Assembly (NCBI GenBank): GCA_937930165.1
Contig: CALGVL010000160.1
Location: 1 to 10,834 of the forward strand
Source of the DNA: an uncultured Acetobacteraceae bacterium
Lineage (GTDB): Bacteria; Pseudomonadota; Alphaproteobacteria; Acetobacterales; Acetobacteraceae
Length of the DNA: 10,834 nt
Reading direction: 5' to 3'
The position numbers were made by a program, and so were the translations under genes. The notes under the pieces are model-generated. The model was not told the DNA's origin. It saw only the letters and a list, made by a program, of their open reading frames with translations, and made no database searches. Shown here piece after piece: positions 1 to 6,857 of the stretch. Every line of letters starts with the position of its first letter. Within the stretch, counting starts at the first letter, position 1.

Positions 1-705
1 GGCCGTGCCGCGCCGGGCACACGCCTGGCGCTGGACGGCCGCCCGGTGCGGGTCGGCCCGGATGGGGCTTTCGCCCTCGGCTTCGGCCGCGACCATGGGC
101 CGGAGGCGGTGCTGACCATTACCCCGCCCCACGGCCGGACGGAGCGCCGCCATCTCTCCGTCGCCCGCCGGGACTGGAAGGTGCAGCGGATCGAGGGCCT
201 GCCCAGCGCCATGGTCACGCCGCCGCCGGAGGTGCTGGACCGCATCCGGCGCGAGCGCGAGCGCATCGCCGCGCTGCGCCGGGTGGACAACCCGGAGAGC
301 TTCTTCGCCGGCGGCTTCCTCTGGCCGGCGCGTGGCCGCATCAGCGGCGTCTTCGGCAGCCAGCGCATCCTGAACGGGCAGCCGCGCGCGCCGCATCTCG
401 GCCTCGACATCGCCGCGCCCACCGGCACGCCGGTCCTCGCCATGGCGGCGGGGCGGGTGCTGCTGGCGGCGGATCTCTATTTCACAGGAAACACGGTCAT
501 CCTGGACCACGGCCATGGCGTGCAGTCGCTGCACGCCCATCTGTCGCGCATGGACGTGGCGGAAGGCGAAACGGTGGCACAGCGCCAGTGCATCGGCGCC
601 ATCGGCGCCACCGGGCGTGTCACCGGGCCGCATCTGCATCTCGGGGTTTACTGGTTCGCAACGGCCGTGGATCCGCAGCCGTTGCTGCCGGCGGAACAGA
701 GCTGA
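1..705 (+). CDS. M23-family murein metallopeptidase (LytM/peptidase_M23), 5' end outside window
   Basis: The frame is open from base 1, so the start codon lies left of the window; the first in-window candidate (GTG at 46) is probably internal. About 234 residues are visible. The C-terminal half is an M23 metallopeptidase domain, a zinc enzyme family that cuts peptide cross-links of peptidoglycan in the periplasm. Zinc-ligand motifs are intact: HLGLD (His codon at 394, Asp codon at 406) and HLH (codons 631-639), with a further conserved His in SLHAHLS near 529-540. A segment GVFGSQRILNG just before the domain is typical of the alphaproteobacterial subgroup. Upstream of the domain is a charged, probably helical linker (RIRRERERIAALRR). 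The gene ends 57 bp from the oppositely oriented TadE-like gene. With all ligands present it is likely an active hydrolase rather than a degenerate EnvC/NlpD-type activator, though that is inference. Confidence 0.93.
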   Translation, partial: GRAAPGTRLALDGRPVRVGPDGAFALGFGRDHGPEAVLTITPPHGRTERRHLSVARRDWKVQRIEGLPSAMVTPPPEVLDRIRRERERIAALRRVDNPESFFAGGFLWPARGRISGVFGSQRILNGQPRAPHLGLDIAAPTGTPVLAMAAGRVLLAADLYFTGNTVILDHGHGVQSLHAHLSRMDVAEGETVAQRQCIGAIGATGRVTGPHLHLGVYWFATAVDPQPLLPAEQS

Positions 706-707
706 TA

Positions 708-723
708 CCGGCCGTTCGGCTGG
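708..723. terminator. Short GC hairpin between convergent genes
   Basis: Starting two bases after the stop codon of the M23 gene, CCGGCC and GGCTGG can pair (six pairs including one G-T wobble) around a GTTC loop. There is no T-run on either side, so this could be a weak terminator for the M23 transcript or chance in GC-rich DNA. It is the only dyad I see in the convergent gap with the TadE-like gene. Confidence 0.25.
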
Positions 724-762
724 ATGGCAGGTCCCGGCCCAGAGCCGAAGCAAACGCCCTCG

Positions 763-1233
763 CTAATGCAGGCGGATTTCCACATTGCCGCGCAGCGTTG
801 CCAAGCTCGGGAACAGCGCGGTGGTCAGCGGCGAGATGCCCTGGAAGGGTTGGGTGACTGTGACTGACACATAGGCGATCGGCGCGAAGGTCGAGCCGCC
901 GACAGTACATGTGCCGGTGGTGCAGTCCGCGGATGTCCCATCGTCGCATTTGCAGATCATAGTGGCCGGCGCGACCGTGATATCGGTCCAGCCGGTCAGG
1001 TCGCCCCGTACCTTGCTGATGATGCCGGCGCTGTCCTGCGGGTTCGCGAATGCATATTGCGCCCCGGTGCGCGCCGCCATTTCGAGCCGCATCGTCCGCC
1101 AGATGGCAACACCCAGGTCGCATGCGCTGAGGAAGATCAGGATCATCACCGGCGCGATCAGGGCAAATTCGGATGCGGCGATGCCGCTCTTGCCATGGAT
1201 CGCGCATCGGAAGGCAGGCTTGTGCATGCGCAC
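763..1233 (-). CDS. TadE-like pseudopilin (TadE/TadF family)
   Basis: A protein of 156 residues with the TadE family architecture: a short basic N-terminus, one hydrophobic helix (about residues 18-45) and a small exported domain. The helix is preceded by Gly17 followed by IAAS-EF, which matches the G(X)4E(F/Y) recognition pattern cut by the TadV/FppA prepilin peptidase in TadE and TadF. TadE-type proteins are minor components of the Flp/Tad type IVc pilus or of related secretion machines. The exported part has four clustered cysteines (94, 96, 104, 109) that could form disulfides. I chose GTG at 1233 because GGAG lies 7 bases upstream; ATG at 1227 is the alternative but leaves 13 bases. The Shine-Dalgarno overlaps the stop of the TadG-like gene, so the two are translationally coupled. 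No prepilin peptidase or tad ATPase gene is in the window. Confidence 0.85.
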   Translation of the reverse strand: MRMHKPAFRCAIHGKSGIAASEFALIAPVMILIFLSACDLGVAIWRTMRLEMAARTGAQYAFANPQDSAGIISKVRGDLTGWTDITVAPATMICKCDDGTSADCTTGTCTVGGSTFAPIAYVSVTVTQPFQGISPLTTALFPSLATLRGNVEIRLH

Positions 1234-1237
1234 GGTG

Positions 1238-2602
1238 CTACTCCACCAGCCGCGCCACTTGGGTCGTTGGAACGGGAGTTCGGTAGTTGCCGCAGTCCGA
1301 GATATCAAACTGGTAGCTGCTCAGGCTGCCGATTTCTATCGTGCCCCCGACCACGGCAAGGCAGCCCGTTGTGGCGGTGGAGCTGACATTTCCGATCTTC
1401 ACATATGCCTGCGGGAAGTAGATCCCGCCTGCAAGATTGAAGGAAGAAACGCTCTGCAGATTCAGCGTCGGATTCTGGCTGCTGCCGGTATCGCCGGCCG
1501 CAACACGGTAGAAAATGATTCCGTCGTAATCTGAGTCGTCGTTATTGGTCGGCGGCGCAGTGATTGTCACGGCCGAGGTATTGCTTATGCTCAGCGTGCC
1601 CGGATTTGATCCGGTGAAGATGAAGGTGCAGCCGTTGCAGGTGAAGCTGGAGATGCTGCCAATGGTAAGGGAGGCATTCTGGAAAACGTAGGTGCCTGGG
1701 GCAAAGGTTACGCTCGATGTGTTGGATACGGTGACAGGGGCACAATAGGCTTTCAGCGTTCCGGTCGGCTGAATGGGGCCGCGCGCGTTCAGGGGCGTGG
1801 AGTTGAGGCAGCCGGCACCGCTGATTGTCGGCTGCGGCTTGCTATCCAACTTGTCATACGGATTGCTCAGAGGCGGCGAATGCTCCTGGTAGCCTTGGGA
1901 GAAGCGCCATCGGCTGTTGTTACAGCCCGTGCAAGTGCCGACCGTGACAACCGCCTGTGCAGTGACCGAGGAGTTCGATTGGGGGATGTTCACCGAGACG
2001 CCCGGCTTGTTCGAACCGACGACGCAGCCAGCAGCATTGAAGGAGCTGGAATTCTGGATCGTCACCGTCCCGCCAAGGGCGAGCACGCATGCCTTCGACC
2101 GGCCATGCAGCATGGCTACCGCACGCGAAGAAACCGTCATGCTGTCCCGGCCAAGGAACATGCGGCTGAGGACGACATCGACCGGCTTGCTGATCAGCAC
2201 CTCGAAGGCATAGCTGCTGCCCGCGGCCGATCCTGATGCGGGCGGGCTATTCACCGTGACCATGCCGGGGCTGAAGCCATTTCGCTCCGCCACCTCGGTT
2301 GCAGCTGCCATTGCGGCAGCCCGCCCCCTGTACTGGTACGCAGAAGCGGCCGCGATCGCGGCGGCATCAGCCGCTGTTTGGGCATTTCGCAGGGTCAGGT
2401 ACCAAAGGCCGCCCTCGGTCGCGAGCCCGGCCATGCCCAGCAGAACGGTTGCAGTGACGGCAAATAGCACCGCTGCGGCGCCACGGTGGTCCCGCAAGGT
2501 GGCAACGTATTGCTTCCACCACAACCAAGCTTGGCAGCCGCGCCGCAGTCCCGGCGCCTGAGCGCAATGCAGGCTCAAGGAGGAGCGCTTGGTTTGCTGC
2601 AT
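1238..2602 (-). CDS. TadG-like protein: Tad membrane anchor plus repeat-built exported domain
   Basis: A 454-residue protein counted from ATG 2602. This start is preferred because GGA lies 6-7 bases upstream; the frame stays open to 2719 but the extra residues look non-coding. After about 37 cytosolic residues comes the Tad_N-like anchor: DHRGAAAVLFAV, a membrane helix at about 42-61, then LRNAQTAADAAAIAAA, the hallmark of TadG-related Flp-pilus assembly proteins. The remaining 350 residues are Ser/Asn/Thr/Gly-rich and carry eight copies of a short motif (x-S-S-[FVTY]) spaced by about 21-25 residues or multiples of that, as expected for a beta-solenoid. Ten cysteines follow the helix, including CTGC and CNGC. 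The stop is 5-11 bases before the TadE-like gene. TadG-type proteins are thought to sit in the envelope around Tad pili; adhesion or pilus-tip support is possible but unproven here. Base composition is lower in GC than the neighbouring lipid A genes. Confidence 0.82.
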   Translation of the reverse strand: MQQTKRSSLSLHCAQAPGLRRGCQAWLWWKQYVATLRDHRGAAAVLFAVTATVLLGMAGLATEGGLWYLTLRNAQTAADAAAIAAASAYQYRGRAAAMAAATEVAERNGFSPGMVTVNSPPASGSAAGSSYAFEVLISKPVDVVLSRMFLGRDSMTVSSRAVAMLHGRSKACVLALGGTVTIQNSSSFNAAGCVVGSNKPGVSVNIPQSNSSVTAQAVVTVGTCTGCNNSRWRFSQGYQEHSPPLSNPYDKLDSKPQPTISGAGCLNSTPLNARGPIQPTGTLKAYCAPVTVSNTSSVTFAPGTYVFQNASLTIGSISSFTCNGCTFIFTGSNPGTLSISNTSAVTITAPPTNNDDSDYDGIIFYRVAAGDTGSSQNPTLNLQSVSSFNLAGGIYFPQAYVKIGNVSSTATTGCLAVVGGTIEIGSLSSYQFDISDCGNYRTPVPTTQVARLVE

Positions 2603-2748
2603 CACGATCCACGGTTTTGGTTGTGCAGGGCGGTGGGAATTCACCAAAGAGAAACATAGCCTTTCCTGCACCGCAACCTTTGGGTGAGGTTGCAACCACC
2701 TGCCGGCCGGAACGGCCATTCGGCAGGCCTGCCGCTATGAAGCGGCCA
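2603..2748 (-). promoter_or_regulatory. Intergenic region with presumed promoter of the TadG/TadE-like pair
   Basis: These 146 bases separate the stop of the lpxL-type gene from the TadG-like start, long enough for an independent promoter. I see no convincing -35/-10 pair. The region holds the 10-bp palindrome GGTTGCAACC (2688-2697), preceded by the half-site GCAACC (2673-2678) so that GCAACC and GGTTGC face each other across 9 bases. This arrangement could be an operator. The left boundary contains terminator-like hairpins described separately. Confidence 0.35.
2705..2746 (-). terminator. Cluster of three GC-rich dyads after the lpxL-type gene
   Basis: Reading on the minus strand, the first hairpin begins two bases after the TAA stop: GCCGCT, loop TCAT, AGCGGC (2746-2731). 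It overlaps a 14-bp perfect palindrome CGGCAGGCCTGCCG (2721-2734), and a third stem GGCCG/CGGCC with loop TTC sits at 2705-2717. The first two share bases and so cannot both fold. None is followed by a T-run. Position right behind the last gene of the lipid A operon makes transcription termination the simplest role. Confidence 0.45.
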
Positions 2749-3618
2749 TTACCCCTGCGCCGGCCAGCGCCGGTGCGCCCATAGCCACTCCGCCGGCCGC
2801 TCCCGGATCCAGGCGGAGAGCCGGTCGTTGATCGCCCGCGTCAGCGCCTGGATCGCCGCCTGGCGGTCCCCGCCCTCCGGCAGCGGCAAAGGCGGCTCCA
2901 CCACCAGCCGGAAGTGGCAGGGGCCGAGGCGCTCCACCCGGCCGGGGATCAGCGGGCAGCGGAAGCGGAGCGCAAGCTGCGCCGGGGCCGGCGCGGTCAT
3001 CGCCTCATGCCCCAGCAGCGGCACCGGGATGCCGTCATTCATCTTCTGATCGGCCAGCATCCCCAGCACCCCGCCCTGCGACAGGTGCTTCAGCGCCGCC
3101 CGCGCCCCCGCGGCGCCCTTGGGGAAGAGGGGCAGGGGGCGTCCCTCCACCGCCTCCGCCCGCAGCCGGTTCACCAGCGCGTCCACCGCCGCATTGCCGG
3201 CGGCGCGATAGACGCTGCCCATGCGGATGCCGAGCGTCGCCAGCGCCGGCGGCAGCACTTCCCAATTCCCCAAATGGCCGGAAACCAGGATGGCCGGGCC
3301 GCCTCGCTCCCGCAGCGGCGCCAGATGCTCCACCCCCACGATCTCCCACCGCATCTCCGGCAGGTGCGGCAATTCCGCCGCCACCCGGCCGAGATTGTCC
3401 CACATGCCGCGCACCACCTGCCGCCGCGCCGCGGCGTCCAGTTCCGGCAGCATCCGCGCCAGGTTGTGCCGGGCGACGCGCGAGACCGGCAGCAGCGGGC
3501 CGATGTTCCGCGCCAGGAAGCCGCCGAGATTGGAGGACGCCACCGGCCCAAGCCGGCGGCAGAGCGCCAGCATCAACCGTGCTACGGCTTCCTCCAGCAG
3601 GAAGGAGAGGCGTCTCAA
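2749..3618 (-). CDS. lpxL: Lipid A acyltransferase of the LpxL/HtrB family
   Basis: A 289-residue member of the Lip_A_acyltrans family, which transfers a fatty acyl chain from acyl-ACP to a hydroxyacyl chain of Kdo-lipid A at the inner face of the cytoplasmic membrane. The catalytic H(X)4E motif is HLGNWE at residues 115-120. The family's DQ pair follows at 190-191 (LADQKMNDGIPVPLLG) and the C-terminus carries WLWAHRRW. An N-terminal hydrophobic stretch around residues 13-29 is the expected membrane association segment. The chosen start is TTG at 3618, four bases after the lpxK stop, with no good Shine-Dalgarno, which suggests translational coupling; ATG at 3573 would remove part of the N-terminal helix. 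Which acyl position it fills (laurate, myristate or a very long chain) cannot be read from the sequence. Placement after waaA and lpxK supports the lipid A role over a generic lysophospholipid acyltransferase. Confidence 0.92.
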   Translation of the reverse strand: MRRLSFLLEEAVARLMLALCRRLGPVASSNLGGFLARNIGPLLPVSRVARHNLARMLPELDAAARRQVVRGMWDNLGRVAAELPHLPEMRWEIVGVEHLAPLRERGGPAILVSGHLGNWEVLPPALATLGIRMGSVYRAAGNAAVDALVNRLRAEAVEGRPLPLFPKGAAGARAALKHLSQGGVLGMLADQKMNDGIPVPLLGHEAMTAPAPAQLALRFRCPLIPGRVERLGPCHFRLVVEPPLPLPEGGDRQAAIQALTRAINDRLSAWIRERPAEWLWAHRRWPAQG

Positions 3619-3622
3619 GGCG

Positions 3623-4612
3623 TCAGGCCGGCACCGGCACCCGCTGCGCGAGAGGGTCGAGCAGCGCCTCGATCGCCGCCGTGTCCTCCCATTCCAGCTG
3701 CACGGTCACGACCGTGACGCGGCTGCGGAAGGCCGGCGGGATGCGGACGAAATCCTTGCGCGTGGTCACCGGGATGGCGCGTAGCGCCTCGGCCTGGGCG
3801 AGCACCTCGCGCATGTCGCCTTCGTCATAGGGGTAGTGGTCGGCGAAGGCCGTGCGTCCGGCCAGCACCGCCCCGGCCTCCTGCAGGGTGGCGAAGAATT
3901 TGCGCGGGTTGGCGATGCCACAGAAGGCATAGACCGGCTGGCCGGCGAGCAATTCCGCCTCCGGTCCCGGCCGCAGCCTTGCGCGCAGTACCCGCTTGTC
4001 CGGCGGCAGTTGCGCCAGTGCGCCCGTCTCGTCCTTGCCGATCAGCACTGCGGCGCGGCAGCGGGCGGCGGCGGCGGTGACGGGCTCGCGCAGCGGCCCG
4101 GCCGGGATGATGCGGCCATTGCCGAAGCCATAGGTGCCGTCGATGATCAGCAGCGAGAGATCCTTCGCCAGGGTCGGGTTCTGCAGCCCGTCATCCATGA
4201 CGATGGCCTGCGCCCCCGCCGCCAGCGCGGCCCGGGCGCCGGCCGCGCGGTCGGCGGAGATCCAGGCGGGGCGCTCGGCCGCCAGCAGCAGTGCCTCGTC
4301 GCCCACGGCTTGGCTGTCATGCGTGGCGGGATCGACCCGCGTCGGCCCCTTCAGCCGCCCGCCATAGCCGCGCAGCAGGAAATGCACCGCGATGCCGCGA
4401 TTGGCCAGCCGGCGTCCGAGATCGAGCGCCACCGTGGTCTTGCCGGCGCCGCCGGCGGTGGCGTTTCCGCAGCAGATCACCGGCACCGGCGCCTGCCAGC
4501 CCGGCCGCGCCATGCGCCGGGCCGTGGCCGCGCCATAGAGGGCGCCGATGGGGGAGAGCAGCAGGGGCAGCAACCCCCCGCTGTCGCCGCTCCAGAATTC
4601 GGGGGCACGCAT
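3623..4612 (-). CDS. lpxK: Tetraacyldisaccharide 4'-kinase
   Basis: LpxK phosphorylates the 4' position of tetraacyldisaccharide 1-phosphate, giving lipid IVA, at the cytoplasmic face of the inner membrane. The 329-residue protein has the N-terminal membrane-associated segment (about 13-30), the P-loop GNATAGGAGKTT (49-60), a conserved MDDGLQNP (139-146) holding the Asp residues expected at the active site, the family signature GNGRIIPAGPLREP (164-177), and CGIANPRKFF (231-240). I start at ATG 4612 because MRAPEFW is the usual start of this family; GAGG sits 4 bases upstream. The frame runs open to 4696 but those residues overlap waaA and look spurious. It lies 77 bp after waaA and 4 bp before lpxL. 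Length is normal and no key residue is missing. Confidence 0.96.
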   Translation of the reverse strand: MRAPEFWSGDSGGLLPLLLSPIGALYGAATARRMARPGWQAPVPVICCGNATAGGAGKTTVALDLGRRLANRGIAVHFLLRGYGGRLKGPTRVDPATHDSQAVGDEALLLAAERPAWISADRAAGARAALAAGAQAIVMDDGLQNPTLAKDLSLLIIDGTYGFGNGRIIPAGPLREPVTAAAARCRAAVLIGKDETGALAQLPPDKRVLRARLRPGPEAELLAGQPVYAFCGIANPRKFFATLQEAGAVLAGRTAFADHYPYDEGDMREVLAQAEALRAIPVTTRKDFVRIPPAFRSRVTVVTVQLEWEDTAAIEALLDPLAQRVPVPA

Positions 4613-4689
4613 CAGGCCTCGACCGATCCTCGTCTCAACTGTCCCATATCGGCCCGGCACGGGGATGTCCCCGGCCCCGGGTCGCCCGG

Positions 4690-6036
4690 TCAACAACGCT
4701 GCGCCAGATCTTCCTGCCCCGCGGGGACAGCGAAGGTGTGGTGCTGGCCCGGCCCGGTGCCGGGCAGCAATCGCAGCAAGGCATCCGCCACCAGGCCCGG
4801 CAATTCGGCGGCCGGTGCGATGGCCGCGGCGGCAGCTTGCGCCATGGCACGTCCACAGCCGGGTTCCGATAGCACGTCCCCGGCCAGAGCCGCCAGCGCC
4901 GTCGCGGGATCCGGCCCCTCCACCAGCCGCGCCCCGCCCGCGGCCAGCAGCCGGGCGACAGGCTCGGCGAAATTCCAGGTATGCGGGCCGAGCAGGATGG
5001 GGCAGCCGAGCCGCGCCGGCTCCAGCGGGTTCTGCCCGCCATGCGGCACCAGAGAGCCGCCGACCAGGCAGACCTGCGCCAGCCGGTAGAACAGGCCCAA
5101 TTCGCCCAGCGTGTCCGCCACATAGATGGCGGTGCCCGGCCCCGGCATCTCCCCCGCGGCGCGGCGCGCCACGGCATGCCCGGCCGCCTCGGCCGCCACC
5201 GCCGGGCCGCGATCCGGGTGCCGCGGCACGATGACGGTCAGCAGCCCGGGATGCCGGGCGGTCAGCGCGGCATGCGCCGCCACCACCAGCGCCTCTTCCC
5301 CCGGATGGGTGCTGGCGGCGAGGAAGACCGGTCGCTCCCCCACTGCCTGCCGTAATTGCCGCAGCGCCGCCGGATCCGCCGGCAAGGGTGGCGCGGCATC
5401 CTTCAGGTTGCCGAGGCAGCGTGCCCCCGTGGCGCCGATGCCGCGCAGCCGGGCGGCATCGGCCTCGGACTGCGCCAGGACCAGGGTGAAGCCGGCGGCC
5501 ATCTCCCGCGCCAGCCCGGGCAGGAGGCGCCAGCGCCGGGCGGAGCGGAGGGAGAGCCGGGCATTCACCAGCGCCAGCGGGATGCCCCGGCCGCGTGCCG
5601 CGGCGACCAGATTGGGCCAGAGCTCGGATTCCACGAAGGCGGCGGCATCCGGCCGCCAGTCATCCAGGAAGCGCGCCACCCAGCCCGGCACGTCGAGCGG
5701 CACGAAACGGTGGATCACCCGCCCGGCCAGCGCCGGATCGAGCCGCCGGCCGAGCAGGCGGGCGGAGGTCACGGTGCCGGTGGTCAGCAGCAGCGTCAGA
5801 TCGGGCGCGCGCTCCGCCAGGGCCTGCAGCACCGGCAGGATGGAAAGCGTCTCCCCCACGCTCGCCGCATGCAGCCAGAGCAGGCGGCCGGGCGGCCGGG
5901 TCGCGCCCTCGCCGCGCCGTTCCGCCAGCCGTTCCGGGATCTCCTTGCCGCGCGCCGCGCGGCGGCGCAGGTGCAGCGGCAGCAGCGGCGCCGCCGCCGT
6001 CGCCCCCCAGTGCCAGAGCCTGCCTGCGAGACTCAT
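4690..6036 (-). CDS. waaA: 3-deoxy-D-manno-octulosonic acid (Kdo) transferase
   Basis: WaaA (KdtA) moves Kdo from CMP-Kdo onto lipid IVA, founding the LPS inner core. The 448-residue protein is a two-Rossmann-domain GT-B glycosyltransferase of family GT30. The N-terminal domain contains LHAASVGE, whose Glu62 corresponds to the known catalytic base, and VESELWPN (135-142). The C-terminal domain carries GGS (326-328) and HGGQNPLEPA (332-341), the nucleotide-sugar binding region. A short N-terminal hydrophobic segment fits membrane attachment. The start ATG at 6036 overlaps the stop of the preceding acyltransferase gene as ATGA, so the two are coupled. The last 20 or so residues (after LRLLPG) look like a non-conserved tail. 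Whether it adds one or two Kdo units cannot be told from sequence. Confidence 0.96.
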   Translation of the reverse strand: MSLAGRLWHWGATAAAPLLPLHLRRRAARGKEIPERLAERRGEGATRPPGRLLWLHAASVGETLSILPVLQALAERAPDLTLLLTTGTVTSARLLGRRLDPALAGRVIHRFVPLDVPGWVARFLDDWRPDAAAFVESELWPNLVAAARGRGIPLALVNARLSLRSARRWRLLPGLAREMAAGFTLVLAQSEADAARLRGIGATGARCLGNLKDAAPPLPADPAALRQLRQAVGERPVFLAASTHPGEEALVVAAHAALTARHPGLLTVIVPRHPDRGPAVAAEAAGHAVARRAAGEMPGPGTAIYVADTLGELGLFYRLAQVCLVGGSLVPHGGQNPLEPARLGCPILLGPHTWNFAEPVARLLAAGGARLVEGPDPATALAALAGDVLSEPGCGRAMAQAAAAAIAPAAELPGLVADALLRLLPGTGPGQHHTFAVPAGQEDLAQRC

Positions 6037-6764
6037 GCCGCGATGACATCCATGCGCCGGCCCGTCGCGGCGCTGGCGGCCCAGTGATCGGCGGCATCGC
6101 AGGCGGCGGTCAGCGCCGCCTCGATCGCCGGCAGGGCGGCCTCGGCCTCGCCGCGCCCTACCGCCATGGGGGGGCCGAGGACCAGCACGCCACGGGCGAA
6201 GGGCAGCGGCAGCCGCATCCGGTCCCAGCTTCCCAGGATCCGCTGCCGCCCGGACCAGGCGGCACAGGGCAGCACCGGCAGACCGGAGGCGGCGGCAAGC
6301 TGCGCCACACCCGGGGCGGCCCGGCGCCGCGGTCCGCGCGGCCCGTCCGGGGTGATGACGACCATGTCGCCGCGCCGCAGCACCCGCAGCAGCGCCCGGA
6401 GCCCGGCGGCGCCACCGCGGGAGGAGGAGGCATGCACCATCTCCAGCCGGAAGCGCCGCACCACATTGCCGATGAAACGCCCGTCGCGGTGGCGGGAAAC
6501 GAGGACATGCGCCCGCATCGGCGCCATCTCCGGCACGAGGCGCCGGGCCTGCAGCCAGAGCATGGGCATCATCGGCAGCCGCTCATGCCAGAAGGCGGCG
6601 ATGACGGGGCGGCAGCGCCCGCCCTCCGGCTGCAGCGCGGCGCGCAGATGCTCCTCGCCCAGCAGCGTCCAGCGCGTGGTGCGGAAGACGCAGGAGAGGT
6701 AGAGGCCAAGCAGCCAGGCCAGGACAGCCTGGGTGGCGGGATGCCTGGTCAGCCGCCGGAACAT
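6033..6764 (-). CDS. DUF374-type lysophospholipid/lipid A acyltransferase-like protein
   Basis: A 243-residue protein of the DUF374 family, part of the LPLAT-like acyltransferase group. Visible family blocks in order are an N-terminal hydrophobic helix (about 11-27), FWHERLPMMP (58-67) with the presumed catalytic His60, SRHRDG (90-95), SSSRGGAAGLR (113-123) and ITPDGPRGPR (137-146). The arrangement is typical of DUF374 proteins encoded directly beside waaA in alphaproteobacteria, suggesting an acyl transfer step in lipid A or phospholipid assembly; the exact substrate is unknown to me. It is the first gene of the operon and overlaps waaA by four bases. I keep ATG at 6764, though the upstream bases lack a clear Shine-Dalgarno; no better start precedes the first conserved block. 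Confidence 0.9.
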   Translation of the reverse strand: MFRRLTRHPATQAVLAWLLGLYLSCVFRTTRWTLLGEEHLRAALQPEGGRCRPVIAAFWHERLPMMPMLWLQARRLVPEMAPMRAHVLVSRHRDGRFIGNVVRRFRLEMVHASSSRGGAAGLRALLRVLRRGDMVVITPDGPRGPRRRAAPGVAQLAAASGLPVLPCAAWSGRQRILGSWDRMRLPLPFARGVLVLGPPMAVGRGEAEAALPAIEAALTAACDAADHWAASAATGRRMDVIAA

Positions 6765-6765
6765 A

Positions 6766-6834
6766 CGGAATAGGGCATTTCGAAGGCGAGCCCCTTACCA
6801 CGCCCGCCGCCATGCCGGAATAGGTCCCGTTTCG
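6766..6834. repeat. 9-bp direct repeat in the divergent promoter region
   Basis: CGGAATAGG occurs at 6766-6774 and again at 6816-6824, exactly 50 bp apart, about five DNA turns. Each copy is followed by TTTCG (6778-6782 and 6830-6834) after 3 and 5 bases respectively. The pair sits between the DUF374-type gene on the minus strand and the methyltransferase gene on the plus strand, where both promoters must lie, so a regulator-binding role is plausible. No clear -35/-10 elements were found beside it. Confidence 0.4.
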
Positions 6835-6857
6835 TGTCTTTCGCGCCTTCTGTTGCG

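Noticed and set aside
2603..2719. N-terminal extension of the TadG-like protein to the first start at 2719
   Set aside because: The extra 39 residues lack features of the family and would cover the intergenic dyads; ATG 2602 has a better upstream context.
4613..4696. Longer lpxK start at 4696
   Set aside because: Would overlap the waaA stop and add 28 residues before the canonical MRAPEFW start.
3836..5089. A 417-codon plus-strand frame across lpxK and waaA
   Set aside because: Antisense to two well-recognised lipid A genes; the translation is Arg/Gly/Ala/Gln-rich without any domain.
5595..6773. A 392-codon plus-strand frame across waaA and the DUF374-type gene
   Set aside because: Antisense shadow with Arg/Pro-rich translation and no motif.
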